Positions 17,970-26,431 of a DNA stretch of 40,038 nt are shown here, in pieces (the first letter of the stretch is position 1; each line of letters begins with the position of its first letter). The notes beneath the pieces were generated by a model. It was not told where the DNA came from. It did not search any database and saw only the letters and a program-made list of their open reading frames with translations. The stretch spans positions 1-40,038 of the IMG/VR virus record IMGVR_UViG_3300049893_000480, one strand, 5' to 3'. The DNA comes from a virus. The translations under genes and the position numbers were made by a program.

Positions 17970-18865
17970 TGGCGGTCTATCTCGGCACATTTGGCGAGGT
18001 GCAGCTTCTGCGGAAGTCCGTGGAAGGTGCCAAAGAGTCGGTGGTCAACCCCTCCGATGTAAACGTGATGCGCAAGCGGTTCTCGTTCGACTTTGAGACT
18101 GGCTTCCTGATTACTGGCGATCAAATCGAAATCACCAGCACCAACGGCGCGGTGCTCGGTTTTGTTGATGAAACGGGATGGAGTGATGGGACCAAGCAAT
18201 CAAATGGCAAATGGTTTGTGCATGTTGATGAGCTAGGAGGGATTCGCCTGTATTCGAATTTTGGAGACGCATTGAGCGGCACCACTGCTGCGGCTATCGC
18301 TATGGACACCATCGCGGCAAACATCCCGATCCGTGTTGTGGTGGCCAATGCACTGCCCCGCATCCTTGGCGCGATCACGAGCTACGAATTGAACACCAGC
18401 CGGGAGACGATCGACATCACAGCGCTGTCGGATCAGTTTCGCAGCCAGTGGAGCAGCCTGATGTCGGGCTCTGGCCGCATCAGTTGTCAGTGGGATTACA
18501 AGGATTGCTGCGGCGGCGGCGGTTACGAGACCCCGCACTACCTGCTACAGCTCGCGGTTCGTTCTGAGGTTGGCTCTGAGTTTTCTGCGCGGTTGTTTCT
18601 CAAGACCGACAGCTACAACCCCAGCGGCGAGATAGCCGCTAGCGACGACCAGATCTGGTACGAAATCGACGGAATCATTACTGCATCGGCGGTGCAGTTT
18701 GCTCCCGGCACGATCGTTGAGATGACTGCCGAGTTCATCACCACTGGACCAATACGACTGCTCACTAAGACCGTTGTTGAAGACAAGATCCTGCAAGAGG
18801 ACACCGGTGAAATCAGGCTTGAGCAGGACGCGACTGCTAGCCTGCTTCAAGAGGGTGCAAGCTAA
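17969..18865 (+). CDS. Virion protein, unknown (tip/fibre junction)
   Basis: Protein of 298 aa opening MAVYLGTFGEVQLLRKS and rich in beta strands (FSFDFETGFLITGDQIEITSTNG). It has a CQWDYKDCCGGGGYE cluster near residue 171-186 with three Cys, and ends in a repeated QEDTGEIRLEQD / LLQEGA motif that resembles C-terminal strands of other phage tail proteins. No enzymatic motif is seen. Position between tail-tube-like protein and the fibre suggests a baseplate-like or fibre-anchoring role. Confidence 0.55.
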   Translation: MAVYLGTFGEVQLLRKSVEGAKESVVNPSDVNVMRKRFSFDFETGFLITGDQIEITSTNGAVLGFVDETGWSDGTKQSNGKWFVHVDELGGIRLYSNFGDALSGTTAAAIAMDTIAANIPIRVVVANALPRILGAITSYELNTSRETIDITALSDQFRSQWSSLMSGSGRISCQWDYKDCCGGGGYETPHYLLQLAVRSEVGSEFSARLFLKTDSYNPSGEIAASDDQIWYEIDGIITASAVQFAPGTIVEMTAEFITTGPIRLLTKTVVEDKILQEDTGEIRLEQDATASLLQEGAS

Positions 18866-18879
18866 CCAGCTGGGTTGTC

Positions 18880-21800
18880 ATGGCTGATCTAAGGATTTCC
18901 GAACTCGCTGCCCTCGCCGGCGCCAATCTTGCGGCAAGCGACCTGCTGCCGGTTGTCGATGTCTCAGCGAGCGAGACGAAGAAGATCACCGTCATCGATC
19001 TGGTGGGCAATGCCACCACGCTGATCGCAGACGCGACCATCCCTGGCGCCAAGATTCTGTTCGGATCCAGCCAAGTGCCCGGCACGGCGTTGATCAACAG
19101 CGGCGTCAGCACCAGCAAGTTGGCAGACGATGCTGTCACGGCAGCCAAGCTGGGCGATGAGTCAACCGTCGATCTTGTCACCACGCTGCCAGCGAGCGGC
19201 GCGTTTATCGGCCAACTGGCCCTCGATACGGACGACCTGAAGTTCTACTGCTGGGATGGCAGCGTCTGGCAGTCTATCAAGGCCGCTGGTTCCATCAATA
19301 CCGTCACGGGTAGCGGCGCCGGCATCGTCAACGTCAGCGTCACCACCAGCGGCGATGCGGCCACGATCTCGACCACGCTCGACAACACCGCAGCTGCCGG
19401 TCAATTCCTTGCTGGGCCGTCATCAGGCGCTGGTGCTGTCGGTTATCGCAACATCATCGGCACTGATCTGCCTGCTGCAACCACGTCCGCAAAGGGTGGC
19501 GTAATCGTCAACGGCAACGGCCTGACCATGAGTGGCGACACAATCGTTGTCGACAACACGGTCACAGCCAGCACGTCTGAGTATCAAGTTGTTCAATACA
19601 ACAACAAAGGACTTATCACTGGCGGTCGCGCTATCACTGGCGCCGACCTGCCGCTGGCGACTGGTGGCTCAGTCGGCGCAATTAGGCCAGATGCTGACCT
19701 AACAGTCAGCGGTGCTGGCGTGCTCACTCACACCAATGCGGTCACGGCTGGCACTGCCACAAAGGTCACCTTTAACGCGCAAGGGCACATCACAACTGGC
19801 ACCAACTTGGTGGCCGCTGACATCCCCGAAATACCTGCCAGCAAGCTCACCTCAGGCACGCTGTCAACGTCGCTGATTGCAAACAACTCAATCGCTGGCA
19901 CCAAGCTCGCAAATGCTTCCACGGTGAAGTTTGGCGGTGCCGGATCAACCGCGGGCGTGGTCACGTTCCCAACGGCTGACTATCAGGGCCAATACTTTTT
20001 TGATGCGCTCAATGGCGACCTTTACTTGTATGACGGCGCAGCTTGGCAGCCGATCACAATCACATCGGGTGAGCTGATCTACGCAGGCACCTACAACGCC
20101 AACACAAACCGCGTGAAGTCGCTCACAGCGGCAGGCACAGCAGCTGGTCTGGTGGTGGGGAGCGCACTGCCAGCGGGATCAAACGGCAATCTTCGCTATT
20201 ACCTGGTTGTTGCCGACAGCGGAACCGGCGTAGCTCCGGCCCCTGCGGTTTCTCTGGCACCGCCGGACATGATCGTGTCCAACGGTGCGACGTGGGATTT
20301 GATCGATGTCTCAAATGCCATCGCTGGTCAAACCGCCACAAACATCTCATTCACGCCCTATTCAAACCTTGCGGCAACAAACGTCCAGACCGCTCTTCAA
20401 GAGCTTGAGGATGAAAAGCTGCCCATCGCCGGTGGAACGATCACCGGCAATCTAGAGATCGGCACAACCGGCAGCTTGACCTTTGAAGGCTCGACGGCTG
20501 ACGGATTTGAGACTGCTCTGGCGGTCACCGACCCAACAGCAGATCGCACCATCACATTGCCTGACGCAACCGGCACAGTGGTGTTGAGCGGCGCAATCGT
20601 TAACGCCGACATCAACGCCAGCGCCGCTATTGCCGACAGCAAGCTGGCCACAATCTCAACCGCCGGCAAGGTATCTAACTCGGCCACCACAGCCACCAGC
20701 GCAAACACTGCCAGCGCGATCGTTGCACGCGATGGATCAGGCAATTTCACTGCCGGCACCATCACCGCTACGACGTTCAGCGGTAGCGGTGCATCGCTCA
20801 CCAACGTACCGGCCGGCCAGCTGAGCGGAACGGTGCCGAGTGGCGTGCTGGGCAACAGCAGCCTGTTTGTTGGCACCACCTCAGTCGCACTTAACCGCTC
20901 GAGCGCCAACCAGGCACTTACCGGTATCAGCTCAATCGCGCTGCCTGGTTCCACCAGCGGCACCGTCACCCTGCTGCCGTCTGGAACTGCTGGCACCACG
21001 ACGATCACGCTGCCGGCAACCACCGGCACGGTGATCACCTCCGGCGATACCGGCACGGTCACCAACACAATGCTGGCCGGCTCAATTACCGACAGCAAGC
21101 TCAGCACGATCAGCACCGCTGGCAAGGTGGCCAACAGTGCCACGACTGCGACAAATGCCAACACCGCTAGCGCGATCGTTGCCCGTGATGGCAGCGGCAA
21201 CTTTGCGGCAGGCCAAATCTCCAGCACCACCGGTTTGGTTGGTGCATCAACGGCGCTGAGCAACGTCTATTCGATCTCCACTCAGCTCACGCCTGCGCTG
21301 CAGGTTGAGGGCAACACCGGCAGCGCTGCAGCACTGTCGATCACCCGGCAGACCAGCGCTGCTGCCAACCTGTTCTTGCAGCGCGGCGTGACCGGGACAC
21401 CGGTTGCTGACACAGAAGCTGTCGGCCAAGTCAATTTCAACGGCTTTGACGGCACCAACTATTTCAACGCGGCACTGATTCGCGCTGTTGTTGACGGAAC
21501 GCCAAGCACAGGGTCAATGCCTGGCCGATTAAGCCTTCAAACAACGCCAAGCGGATCAACCACGCCAGTGGAGCGGCTGCGCATTACAGCCGCTGGCCGA
21601 CTTCAAACAACCGGCGCTTACGACTCAAACATCACCGCTGTCAGCGCCCTCGACATTGATTGCGCTACCAGCAACTACTTCACCAAGACCATCAACGGAC
21701 CTTCGACGTTCACGGTATCCAATGTGCCCAGCAGCCGCTCCTATGCGTTCACACTGGAGCTGACGCACACCAGTGGAGCCATTACATGGTTTAGCGGTGT

Positions 21801-21921
21801 GGAGTGGCCTAATGGCACTGCACCAACGCTGACCACTGGCAAAACGCACCTATTCATGTTCGTCACCGATGACGGCGGCACTCGCTGGCGGGCATCGAGC
21901 CTGATCAACTACACGAACTAA
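18880..21921 (+). CDS. Tail fibre protein
   Basis: A 1013-aa, low-complexity A/G/T/S-rich fibre. The N-terminus (ADLRISELAALAGANLAASDLLPVVD is the family-like opening) probably attaches to the tail; the shaft contains pseudo-repeats, including an SKLxTISTAGKV...TASAIVARDGSGNF unit near residue 586 and again near 738. The C-terminal 90 residues (SALDIDCATSNYFTKTI..., TDDGGTRWRASSLINYTN) resemble receptor-facing ends of phage fibres. Repeats point to duplication within the shaft. The start ATG is 15 bases after the upstream stop. Confidence 0.85.
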   Translation: MADLRISELAALAGANLAASDLLPVVDVSASETKKITVIDLVGNATTLIADATIPGAKILFGSSQVPGTALINSGVSTSKLADDAVTAAKLGDESTVDLVTTLPASGAFIGQLALDTDDLKFYCWDGSVWQSIKAAGSINTVTGSGAGIVNVSVTTSGDAATISTTLDNTAAAGQFLAGPSSGAGAVGYRNIIGTDLPAATTSAKGGVIVNGNGLTMSGDTIVVDNTVTASTSEYQVVQYNNKGLITGGRAITGADLPLATGGSVGAIRPDADLTVSGAGVLTHTNAVTAGTATKVTFNAQGHITTGTNLVAADIPEIPASKLTSGTLSTSLIANNSIAGTKLANASTVKFGGAGSTAGVVTFPTADYQGQYFFDALNGDLYLYDGAAWQPITITSGELIYAGTYNANTNRVKSLTAAGTAAGLVVGSALPAGSNGNLRYYLVVADSGTGVAPAPAVSLAPPDMIVSNGATWDLIDVSNAIAGQTATNISFTPYSNLAATNVQTALQELEDEKLPIAGGTITGNLEIGTTGSLTFEGSTADGFETALAVTDPTADRTITLPDATGTVVLSGAIVNADINASAAIADSKLATISTAGKVSNSATTATSANTASAIVARDGSGNFTAGTITATTFSGSGASLTNVPAGQLSGTVPSGVLGNSSLFVGTTSVALNRSSANQALTGISSIALPGSTSGTVTLLPSGTAGTTTITLPATTGTVITSGDTGTVTNTMLAGSITDSKLSTISTAGKVANSATTATNANTASAIVARDGSGNFAAGQISSTTGLVGASTALSNVYSISTQLTPALQVEGNTGSAAALSITRQTSAAANLFLQRGVTGTPVADTEAVGQVNFNGFDGTNYFNAALIRAVVDGTPSTGSMPGRLSLQTTPSGSTTPVERLRITAAGRLQTTGAYDSNITAVSALDIDCATSNYFTKTINGPSTFTVSNVPSSRSYAFTLELTHTSGAITWFSGVEWPNGTAPTLTTGKTHLFMFVTDDGGTRWRASSLINYTN

Positions 21922-21924
21922 ACC

Positions 21925-22575
21925 ATGGATCCTACAAGTCTTCGATTGATGCAAGGGGCGTCTGGAAGTGGAACTGCCATTGAGTTTGTGGCGTCAGCAC
22001 AAGCACAAAATGCAGGGGGTTCAACAGTCGTTATTTCCAAGCCTACGGGGACTCAGCAAGGCGATCTAGTGGTCGCATTATGCGCTGCTGCTACAGGCAG
22101 AACCTGGACCGGCGACACAGGTTGGACAGAAGTAATTGATCAAGGTTCAGCGCCTTCTATTCGCGTTGCGTACAAACTTGCTGGAGCAAGTGAGCCTGCA
22201 AATTATACATTTACATTAAGTGCTTCAACGAATGCCAGCGGCGTAGTTGTGACATTTCGAAATGCTGCTTACGATACAGTTGGAACCATCTCAACAACAG
22301 CCTCAGGCAGTATTCAAACTGCCCCAGCGATTACATTGTCATCCTCGTCGTCTGCAATTCTTGCCCTTTTTGCACACGATGTTAATAGCAGAACGTGGAG
22401 CAGCCCTACATCTGGCCTTGTGTCAACGGCCACTGATTCTGATGGGAACAACCCGTCGTGGGCGCTGTACCGCGAGCTAAATCTGTCGTCTGGAAGTACA
22501 GGTACCCGTTCTGCCACTTGTTCCAACGTTACTGGCAATATTGGTTGCCTTCTTGTCGGCATCAAGCCGGCCTAA
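21925..22575 (+). CDS. Fibre-associated adhesin-like protein
   Basis: A 216-aa protein of mostly beta-prone S/T/G/A residues (VVISKPTGTQQGDLVVALCAA, YKLAGASEPANYTFTLSAST, SCLLVG-like end). The pattern resembles small beta-sandwich domains found in phage fibre tips and adhesins. Compared with both neighbours it uses more A/T-ending codons (for example TTT, ACA, GCA), which suggests a different origin. It starts four bases after the fibre stop. Function is inferred from position. Confidence 0.55.
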   Translation: MDPTSLRLMQGASGSGTAIEFVASAQAQNAGGSTVVISKPTGTQQGDLVVALCAAATGRTWTGDTGWTEVIDQGSAPSIRVAYKLAGASEPANYTFTLSASTNASGVVVTFRNAAYDTVGTISTTASGSIQTAPAITLSSSSSAILALFAHDVNSRTWSSPTSGLVSTATDSDGNNPSWALYRELNLSSGSTGTRSATCSNVTGNIGCLLVGIKPA

Positions 22576-22590
22576 CCCCTGTCGAGATCC

Positions 22591-23043
22591 ATGGCCTACA
22601 TCAACACAATCACCGGCCATTATCCGCTCTCTGCAGCGGATGTTCGCGCCGCACACCCAAACACAAGTTTCCCGGCAGAAGTCGCAGGCTTTGAAGAATC
22701 CCTTGCCGAAATGGGCTACGCCGTCGTGCAGCAGGTTCCCGAACCTGTCATCACCTACACCCAAAACGTCACGGAAGGTGTCCCCAAGAAAGGCAAAAAC
22801 GGCTACACCCAGACCTGGGTGGTCAGTGATGCCAGTGCCGAAGAGGTGGCGCAGCGCACCGCCGATAAATCGACCAACGTTCGCCAAGAACGCAACCAGC
22901 GTCTAGCAGATTGCGATTGGACCCAGCTTTCCGACGCACCTGTGGATGCAGCAGCCTGGGCCACTTATCGTCAAAATCTGCGGGATGTCACCAGCGAAGC
23001 AGGTTTCCCGTGGAACATCACTTGGCCTTCTGAACCCTCCTGA
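22591..23043 (+). CDS. Tail fibre assembly chaperone-like protein
   Basis: A 150-aa protein. The N-terminal half (HYPLSAADVRAAHPNTSFP) resembles proteins encoded next to phage fibre genes. The C-terminal segment RNQRLADCDWTQLSDAPVDA...WATYRQNLRDVT...FPWNITWP matches the phage tail assembly chaperone C-terminal pattern (RN-L-DWTQ-D-P-W-YRQ-LRD-FP-WP). It may assist fibre folding or be part of the fibre. Its stop overlaps the next small gene (TGATG). Confidence 0.75.
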   Translation: MAYINTITGHYPLSAADVRAAHPNTSFPAEVAGFEESLAEMGYAVVQQVPEPVITYTQNVTEGVPKKGKNGYTQTWVVSDASAEEVAQRTADKSTNVRQERNQRLADCDWTQLSDAPVDAAAWATYRQNLRDVTSEAGFPWNITWPSEPS

Positions 23044-23180
23044 TGGCTGTACGCAGCAAGACCGGCACCGCTCGCATCGAGCACCAGCCCGGCCCGCCAA
23101 AAACAACACGCCAGGGATTTGGCCAACATTCGCGGCCACGTCGTAGAGGCAGAAAGCCTTACAGGGGACAAGGGCGCTAA
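23043..23180 (+). CDS. 45-aa highly basic cyanophage protein
   Basis: A 45-aa ORF, MAVRSKTGTARIEHQPGPPK at the N-terminus and PYRGQGR at the C-terminus, with 11 Arg and 4 Lys. I recall short cyanophage proteins with the same frame of KSKTG...KKTRQG...YRGQG; their function is unknown. Coupling is shown by the TGATG overlap with the preceding stop. Nucleic-acid binding or virion packaging is possible from the charge, but nothing in the sequence proves it. Confidence 0.7.
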   Translation: MAVRSKTGTARIEHQPGPPKTTRQGFGQHSRPRRRGRKPYRGQGR

Positions 23181-23190
23181 CCAGTGCTTG

Positions 23191-23238
23191 CGATCACGCA
23201 CGCGATCAGTAACGGTCCCACTCGTTACGATGTGATCG
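23191..23238. promoter_or_regulatory. Nested inverted repeats before lysis genes
   Basis: An outer pair CGATCAC (23191-23197) / GTGATCG (23232-23238) encloses an inner pair GTAACG (23209-23214) / CGTTAC (23223-23228), separated by eight bases. This lies in the 73-base gap before the first membrane gene. No T-tract follows, so an operator or regulatory RNA hairpin is more likely than a terminator. The inner GTAACG box is the same core that is repeated in the 38.8-39.1 kb array. Confidence 0.4.
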
Positions 23239-23253
23239 AGCGCAGGCGCCCTG

Positions 23254-23487
23254 ATGGCTGACGATCCGAAGACCGTTGGCGGAGTGTTTGCTGCTTCCCT
23301 CCCGGCAGCACTCGCAGCCGGCATGGTCGCCATCGGGGCGCTTCTGATCTCGATGCAGGTTCAATCTGCACGCATTGAGGCCACCATCGTGCAGATGGCC
23401 AAATCAGTGGATGAGCTGAAGACTGACGCGCGATCGCAGCTGGCTGATCTAGACGAGCGTGTGCGTGCTCTTGAAATGCGGAACTAA
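23254..23487 (+). CDS. Small membrane protein, holin- or spanin-like
   Basis: A 77-aa protein with one predicted membrane helix (about 10-34, VFAASLPAALAAGMVAIGAL then LISM) and a C-terminal coiled coil (ARIEATIVQMAKSVDELKTDA... LDERVRALEMRN). This topology resembles XhlA-type hemolysin/holin partners. It stands two genes upstream of the endolysin, which supports a lysis role. Topology is predicted by eye and no signature motif is diagnostic. Confidence 0.6.
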   Translation: MADDPKTVGGVFAASLPAALAAGMVAIGALLISMQVQSARIEATIVQMAKSVDELKTDARSQLADLDERVRALEMRN

Positions 23488-23502
23488 CTTAGGAGCAACA
23501 GC

Positions 23503-23661
23503 ATGGACACTATGAGCCCTGAAACCGCTGCCGTCATTGCGATCGTCATCGCGGCCGGCTCTGAAATCATTGCACTCAGCCCGCTCAAATCCAACAGCTG
23601 GATCCAACTGCTGCTGCAAGCTGCTCGGCTGATGTTCCCAAAAAAGCCCGCCGGTCGCTGA
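23503..23661 (+). CDS. 52-aa membrane protein of lysis module
   Basis: A 52-aa ORF with an N-terminal hydrophobic helix (AAVIAIVIAAGSEIIALSP, about 9-27) and a conserved-looking PLKSNSWIQLLLQAARLMFPKK tail in two blocks. Similar short SEII-SPLKSNS proteins are familiar from cyanophages, with no tested function. A clear AGGAG (23491-23495) precedes the ATG. Position between a membrane protein and the endolysin makes it a holin candidate. Confidence 0.7.
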   Translation: MDTMSPETAAVIAIVIAAGSEIIALSPLKSNSWIQLLLQAARLMFPKKPAGR

Positions 23662-23664
23662 ACG

Positions 23665-24747
23665 ATGGCCAACGCCGCACCGATCACCCTCGAGCAGCTG
23701 TTTCGCTTCTACAGGGGGTTGCCACATCAGGCCGCGGCGATCGCTCAGCTCGAACAGGATCTCGCCCTGAACGGTTACGCCGCAGCGATGCGACGGGACC
23801 GGGCGTGGTTCAACACTTGGAGCCAAGACGGCAAGCAGGCGGACTTGGCAGCCGCGCTGAAGCTGATCAAGGACTTCGAGGGCTGTCACCTCGACGCCTA
23901 CCCCGACCCGCTCTCAGGCGGCGCACCGTGGACGATCGGCTACGGGACAACCCGCTACAGCGACGGCAGGCCCGTAAGCAAAGGCGACAGGATCAACGCG
24001 ATCGAGGCTGACCTGCTGCTGCGGCAGGAAGTGGACAGCATCGCCGCCAAGCTGCGCAGCTCGGTCCCCTACTGGATCGAGATGGGCGACCACCAAAAGT
24101 GCGCGCTGATCTCCTTCGCCTACAACCTCGGCGCTGGCTTCTACGGCGCAAAGGGATTCGAGACGATCAGCGCCAGGTTACGCGACAAGAACTGGGCCGG
24201 CGTGCCCGATGCCCTGCTGCTCTACCATAACCCTGGCACCAACGTGGAGGCTGGCCTCAAGCGGCGCCGCATTGCAGAGGGTGATCTGTGGGGCCGCGAG
24301 CGGCAGACCACTGGCCCGATCTCCGCGATGTTCACGCCGGAGTCGCCCTTCTCCCACAAGCTCACGCCGCACATCACCTACGGCGAGTTCGCGCTCGGCC
24401 AAGAGGCGCGGCGTTTCGACCACCAGCACCAATGCGACACCGCCATGCGGATCGCGCAGTTCTTGGAGAAGACACGCGCACAGTTCGGCGGCCGGCCGGT
24501 GGTGATCACCTCGGGCTACAGGCCCACAGCAATCAACAAACTGGTGGGTGGCGCCAGCAGCTCCGAGCATCTCTATGACGCGCCCGGCGTGGGTGCGGTC
24601 GATTTCTACATCGAGGGCGCCGACATCAATGCGGTGCAGGCCTGGTGCGACAAACAATGGCCGTACAGCGTGGGGTACGGTGCGCCGCGTGGCTTTGTCC
24701 ACCTTGGCATCCGCAAAGGCGCGCCTAGGGTTCGCTGGGATTACTAA
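23665..24747 (+). CDS. Bifunctional endolysin: GH24 lysozyme plus M15 peptidase
   Basis: A 360-aa lysis enzyme. The first 55 residues form a helical leader region (LEQLFRFYRGLPHQAAAIAQ). Residues 60-205 are a T4-type lysozyme: Glu72 in KDFEG, the GYGTT box with Thr95, and the SFAYNLGAGF segment. Residues 215-360 are an M15A-type peptidase: ITSGYRP, then zinc ligands His302 (SSEHLY), Asp313 (GAVDFY) and His346 (FVHLGI). So it should cut both glycan and peptide bonds of peptidoglycan. The H-to-D spacing is longer than the common SxHxxGxAxD form. No signal peptide is visible, so it needs the neighbouring holin. Confidence 0.92.
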   Translation: MANAAPITLEQLFRFYRGLPHQAAAIAQLEQDLALNGYAAAMRRDRAWFNTWSQDGKQADLAAALKLIKDFEGCHLDAYPDPLSGGAPWTIGYGTTRYSDGRPVSKGDRINAIEADLLLRQEVDSIAAKLRSSVPYWIEMGDHQKCALISFAYNLGAGFYGAKGFETISARLRDKNWAGVPDALLLYHNPGTNVEAGLKRRRIAEGDLWGRERQTTGPISAMFTPESPFSHKLTPHITYGEFALGQEARRFDHQHQCDTAMRIAQFLEKTRAQFGGRPVVITSGYRPTAINKLVGGASSSEHLYDAPGVGAVDFYIEGADINAVQAWCDKQWPYSVGYGAPRGFVHLGIRKGAPRVRWDY

Positions 24748-24755
24748 CCAGCTGG

Positions 24756-25271
24756 ATGCCCCTCCCCGACTATGAGATCCACGATCTCTGCAAGCGTCAC
24801 GCGATGGTGGTGCCGTTTGATCCTGATCTAGTCAACCCGGCCAGCATTGATGTGCTGCTGGGCGATCGGATCATGATCGAGGTGCCTGAGTCACCGCAGC
24901 TGCAGATCCACGGCATCGCCGGCCACACAGCAGAGGATCCGTACTGGCTGCAGCCGGGTGAGTTCTGCCTGGCGGAAACGCGCGAGATCTTCAACCTGCC
25001 CGACTGCATCGCTGCGCAGTTCGTGCTGAAGTCCAGCCGCGCACGCGAAGGTCTTGAGCATCTGCTGGCCGGCTGGTGTGATCCTGGCTGGCATGGCAGC
25101 CGCCTCACCTTGGAGCTGAGCAACGCGCGCAAGATGCACCCGGTCGCAATCTGGCCTGGCATGAAGATCGGCCAGATGGTGTTCCACAAGATGGAAGGCA
25201 TCCCCGGCCGCAGTTATGCGGTGACCGGCAGGTACAACGGCGACCTAGCGGTGACAGCCAGCAAGGGCTAG
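24756..25271 (+). CDS. dcd: dCTP deaminase
   Basis: A 171-aa enzyme converting dCTP to dUTP, feeding dTTP synthesis. Family blocks are clear: NPASIDVLLGDRIMIEV (about 27-43), LQPGEFCLAETREIFNLPD, the nucleotide-binding LKSSRAREGL, and the GWCDPGWHGSRLTLEL catalytic block, ending WPGMKIGQMVFHKM. The only recognisable nucleotide-metabolism gene in the window, it sits after the endolysin and before a terminator, a typical place for an accessory cargo gene. It may adjust nucleotide pools or the base composition of replicating DNA. Confidence 0.9.
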   Translation: MPLPDYEIHDLCKRHAMVVPFDPDLVNPASIDVLLGDRIMIEVPESPQLQIHGIAGHTAEDPYWLQPGEFCLAETREIFNLPDCIAAQFVLKSSRAREGLEHLLAGWCDPGWHGSRLTLELSNARKMHPVAIWPGMKIGQMVFHKMEGIPGRSYAVTGRYNGDLAVTASKG

Positions 25272-25293
25272 CGTTGGCGCGTGGACGACGGAG

Positions 25294-25318
25294 CCCGGTC
25301 TAGCCAGCCGGGTTTTTT
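25294..25318 (+). terminator. Terminator of the rightward late operon
   Basis: CCCGG (25294-25298) pairs with CCGGG (25308-25312) around a nine-base loop, followed by six T residues (25313-25318). It ends transcripts from the late and dcd genes. The integrase stop codon (minus strand, 25300-25302) lies in the loop, so the hairpin overlaps the last integrase codons. There is no T-tract on the other strand. Confidence 0.75.
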
Positions 25319-26424
25319 ATTTGCCCGGCCACCAGCGCAGCAGCAGCCGCGGCCGACTCATCAATCAGATGAGCGTAACGCTGCGTCGTCTGCGGGCTGG
25401 CATGGCCAAGCAGACCACCGATCTGTGGCAGTGTGAGCCCGGCGCTGATGGCCAAGCTCGCGTAGTTGTGCCGCAGATCATGGATGCGCAGGTTTTGGAT
25501 GCCGGCTGCAGCGATCAGTTGCGACCACATGCGCCAGTAACTGACCAGCGGGCCATTGCCATCGCCAGCGATGATCCACTCGCTGTTTGTCTCGCATCGC
25601 AGCCTTCGTAGGATCGCCATAGCAGCAGGCGGCAGATGCACTACGCGCTCACTGCCATCGCCGCCTGTCTTGTGGGCTTCGGGTGGCAAGGTCAGCCGCG
25701 CTGCACCCTCATCGAGCCAGCACCAGCGCGCGCACATGATTTCGCGCACGCGGCAGCCAGTGAACAGCAGCAGCCTGACCATCTGACCAAACCGCCAGCG
25801 GATGCCAGCCGCAGGGAGCTGATCCAGTGCGGTGAGCAGCCGTTGCAATTCATCGCGGGACAGGTAGCGCCGTCGTTTGCGCTCGATGTTGGCGATCACG
25901 CCACTGCATGGGTTGGTTCCCTGTGGCCGCAGCTCCCACAGCTCGGCCAGTGACATGGCCTTGCTGAGCACCTCAAGCGATCGGTTTGCGCGCGTGGGCC
26001 GATCAGCGCTGTGAACGTTGAACCACGCGATCACTTGCCGTCGCTGCAGCTCGACGACCTTTGTCGATCCAAATACCGGCAGCAGGTGCAGCCGCCAGAT
26101 CAGTTCGTTATTGGCCACGGTGCCGGGCCGCAGCCGCGGCCAGTGCTCGCGCTTGATGCGCTCCAGCAGCTGGGCAATAGTTGGCGCTCTGCGGCGCTCC
26201 TGCCTTGCGCTGGTGGGTGCCTGTCCGGTGGCGACGGCTGCCAGCAGCTTGTGCGCCTCCTCCCTGGCCAGCGTGCGGCTCACCACATCAGCCCGGCCGA
26301 TCCGGTGGTGTTGTTGCTTGCCGCCGGGCTCCCGGTAACGCAGATACCAGGTGCGCACACCTGACGGCAGCTGCAGGATGCCAAGGCCGGGAACTTTCGA
26401 GTCTGCTATCCATTCGCGCACCAT
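25300..26424 (-). CDS. int: Tyrosine integrase
   Basis: Site-specific recombinase, 374 aa from the ATG at 26424, chosen because GGAGG lies nine bases upstream; a longer reading to 26493 is open. The N-terminal part (IQLPSGVRTWYLRYREPGG-like, 10-40) resembles an arm-binding DUF4102/AP2-type domain, followed by a SAM-like core-binding domain. Catalytic residues: Arg225 (FTGCRVREI), Lys252 (AHKTGG), His315 and Arg318 (HDLRHNYAS), His341 and Tyr350 (LLGHASPQTTQRYAHL). The set is complete, so it should be active. Arm-type repeats overlap its start codon, hinting at autoregulation. Confidence 0.95.
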   Translation of the reverse strand: MVREWIADSKVPGLGILQLPSGVRTWYLRYREPGGKQQHHRIGRADVVSRTLAREEAHKLLAAVATGQAPTSARQERRRAPTIAQLLERIKREHWPRLRPGTVANNELIWRLHLLPVFGSTKVVELQRRQVIAWFNVHSADRPTRANRSLEVLSKAMSLAELWELRPQGTNPCSGVIANIERKRRRYLSRDELQRLLTALDQLPAAGIRWRFGQMVRLLLFTGCRVREIMCARWCWLDEGAARLTLPPEAHKTGGDGSERVVHLPPAAMAILRRLRCETNSEWIIAGDGNGPLVSYWRMWSQLIAAAGIQNLRIHDLRHNYASLAISAGLTLPQIGGLLGHASPQTTQRYAHLIDESAAAAAALVAGQIKNPAG

Positions 26425-26431
26425 TCGCGCA
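26411..26431. repeat. Left arm-type tandem repeats (11-bp period)
   Basis: Two copies of CATTCGCGCA (26411-26420 and 26422-26431) spaced 11 bp apart, one helical turn. They overlap the integrase start codon. A third copy in inverted orientation, TGCGCGAAC, is at 26456-26464. They match the repeats on the other side of the att core, and are read as integrase arm-binding sites. Confidence 0.6.

Noticed and set aside
20397-21263. 288-aa minus-strand ORF antisense to the tail fibre
   Set aside because: Low-complexity mirror of the repetitive fibre coding sequence.
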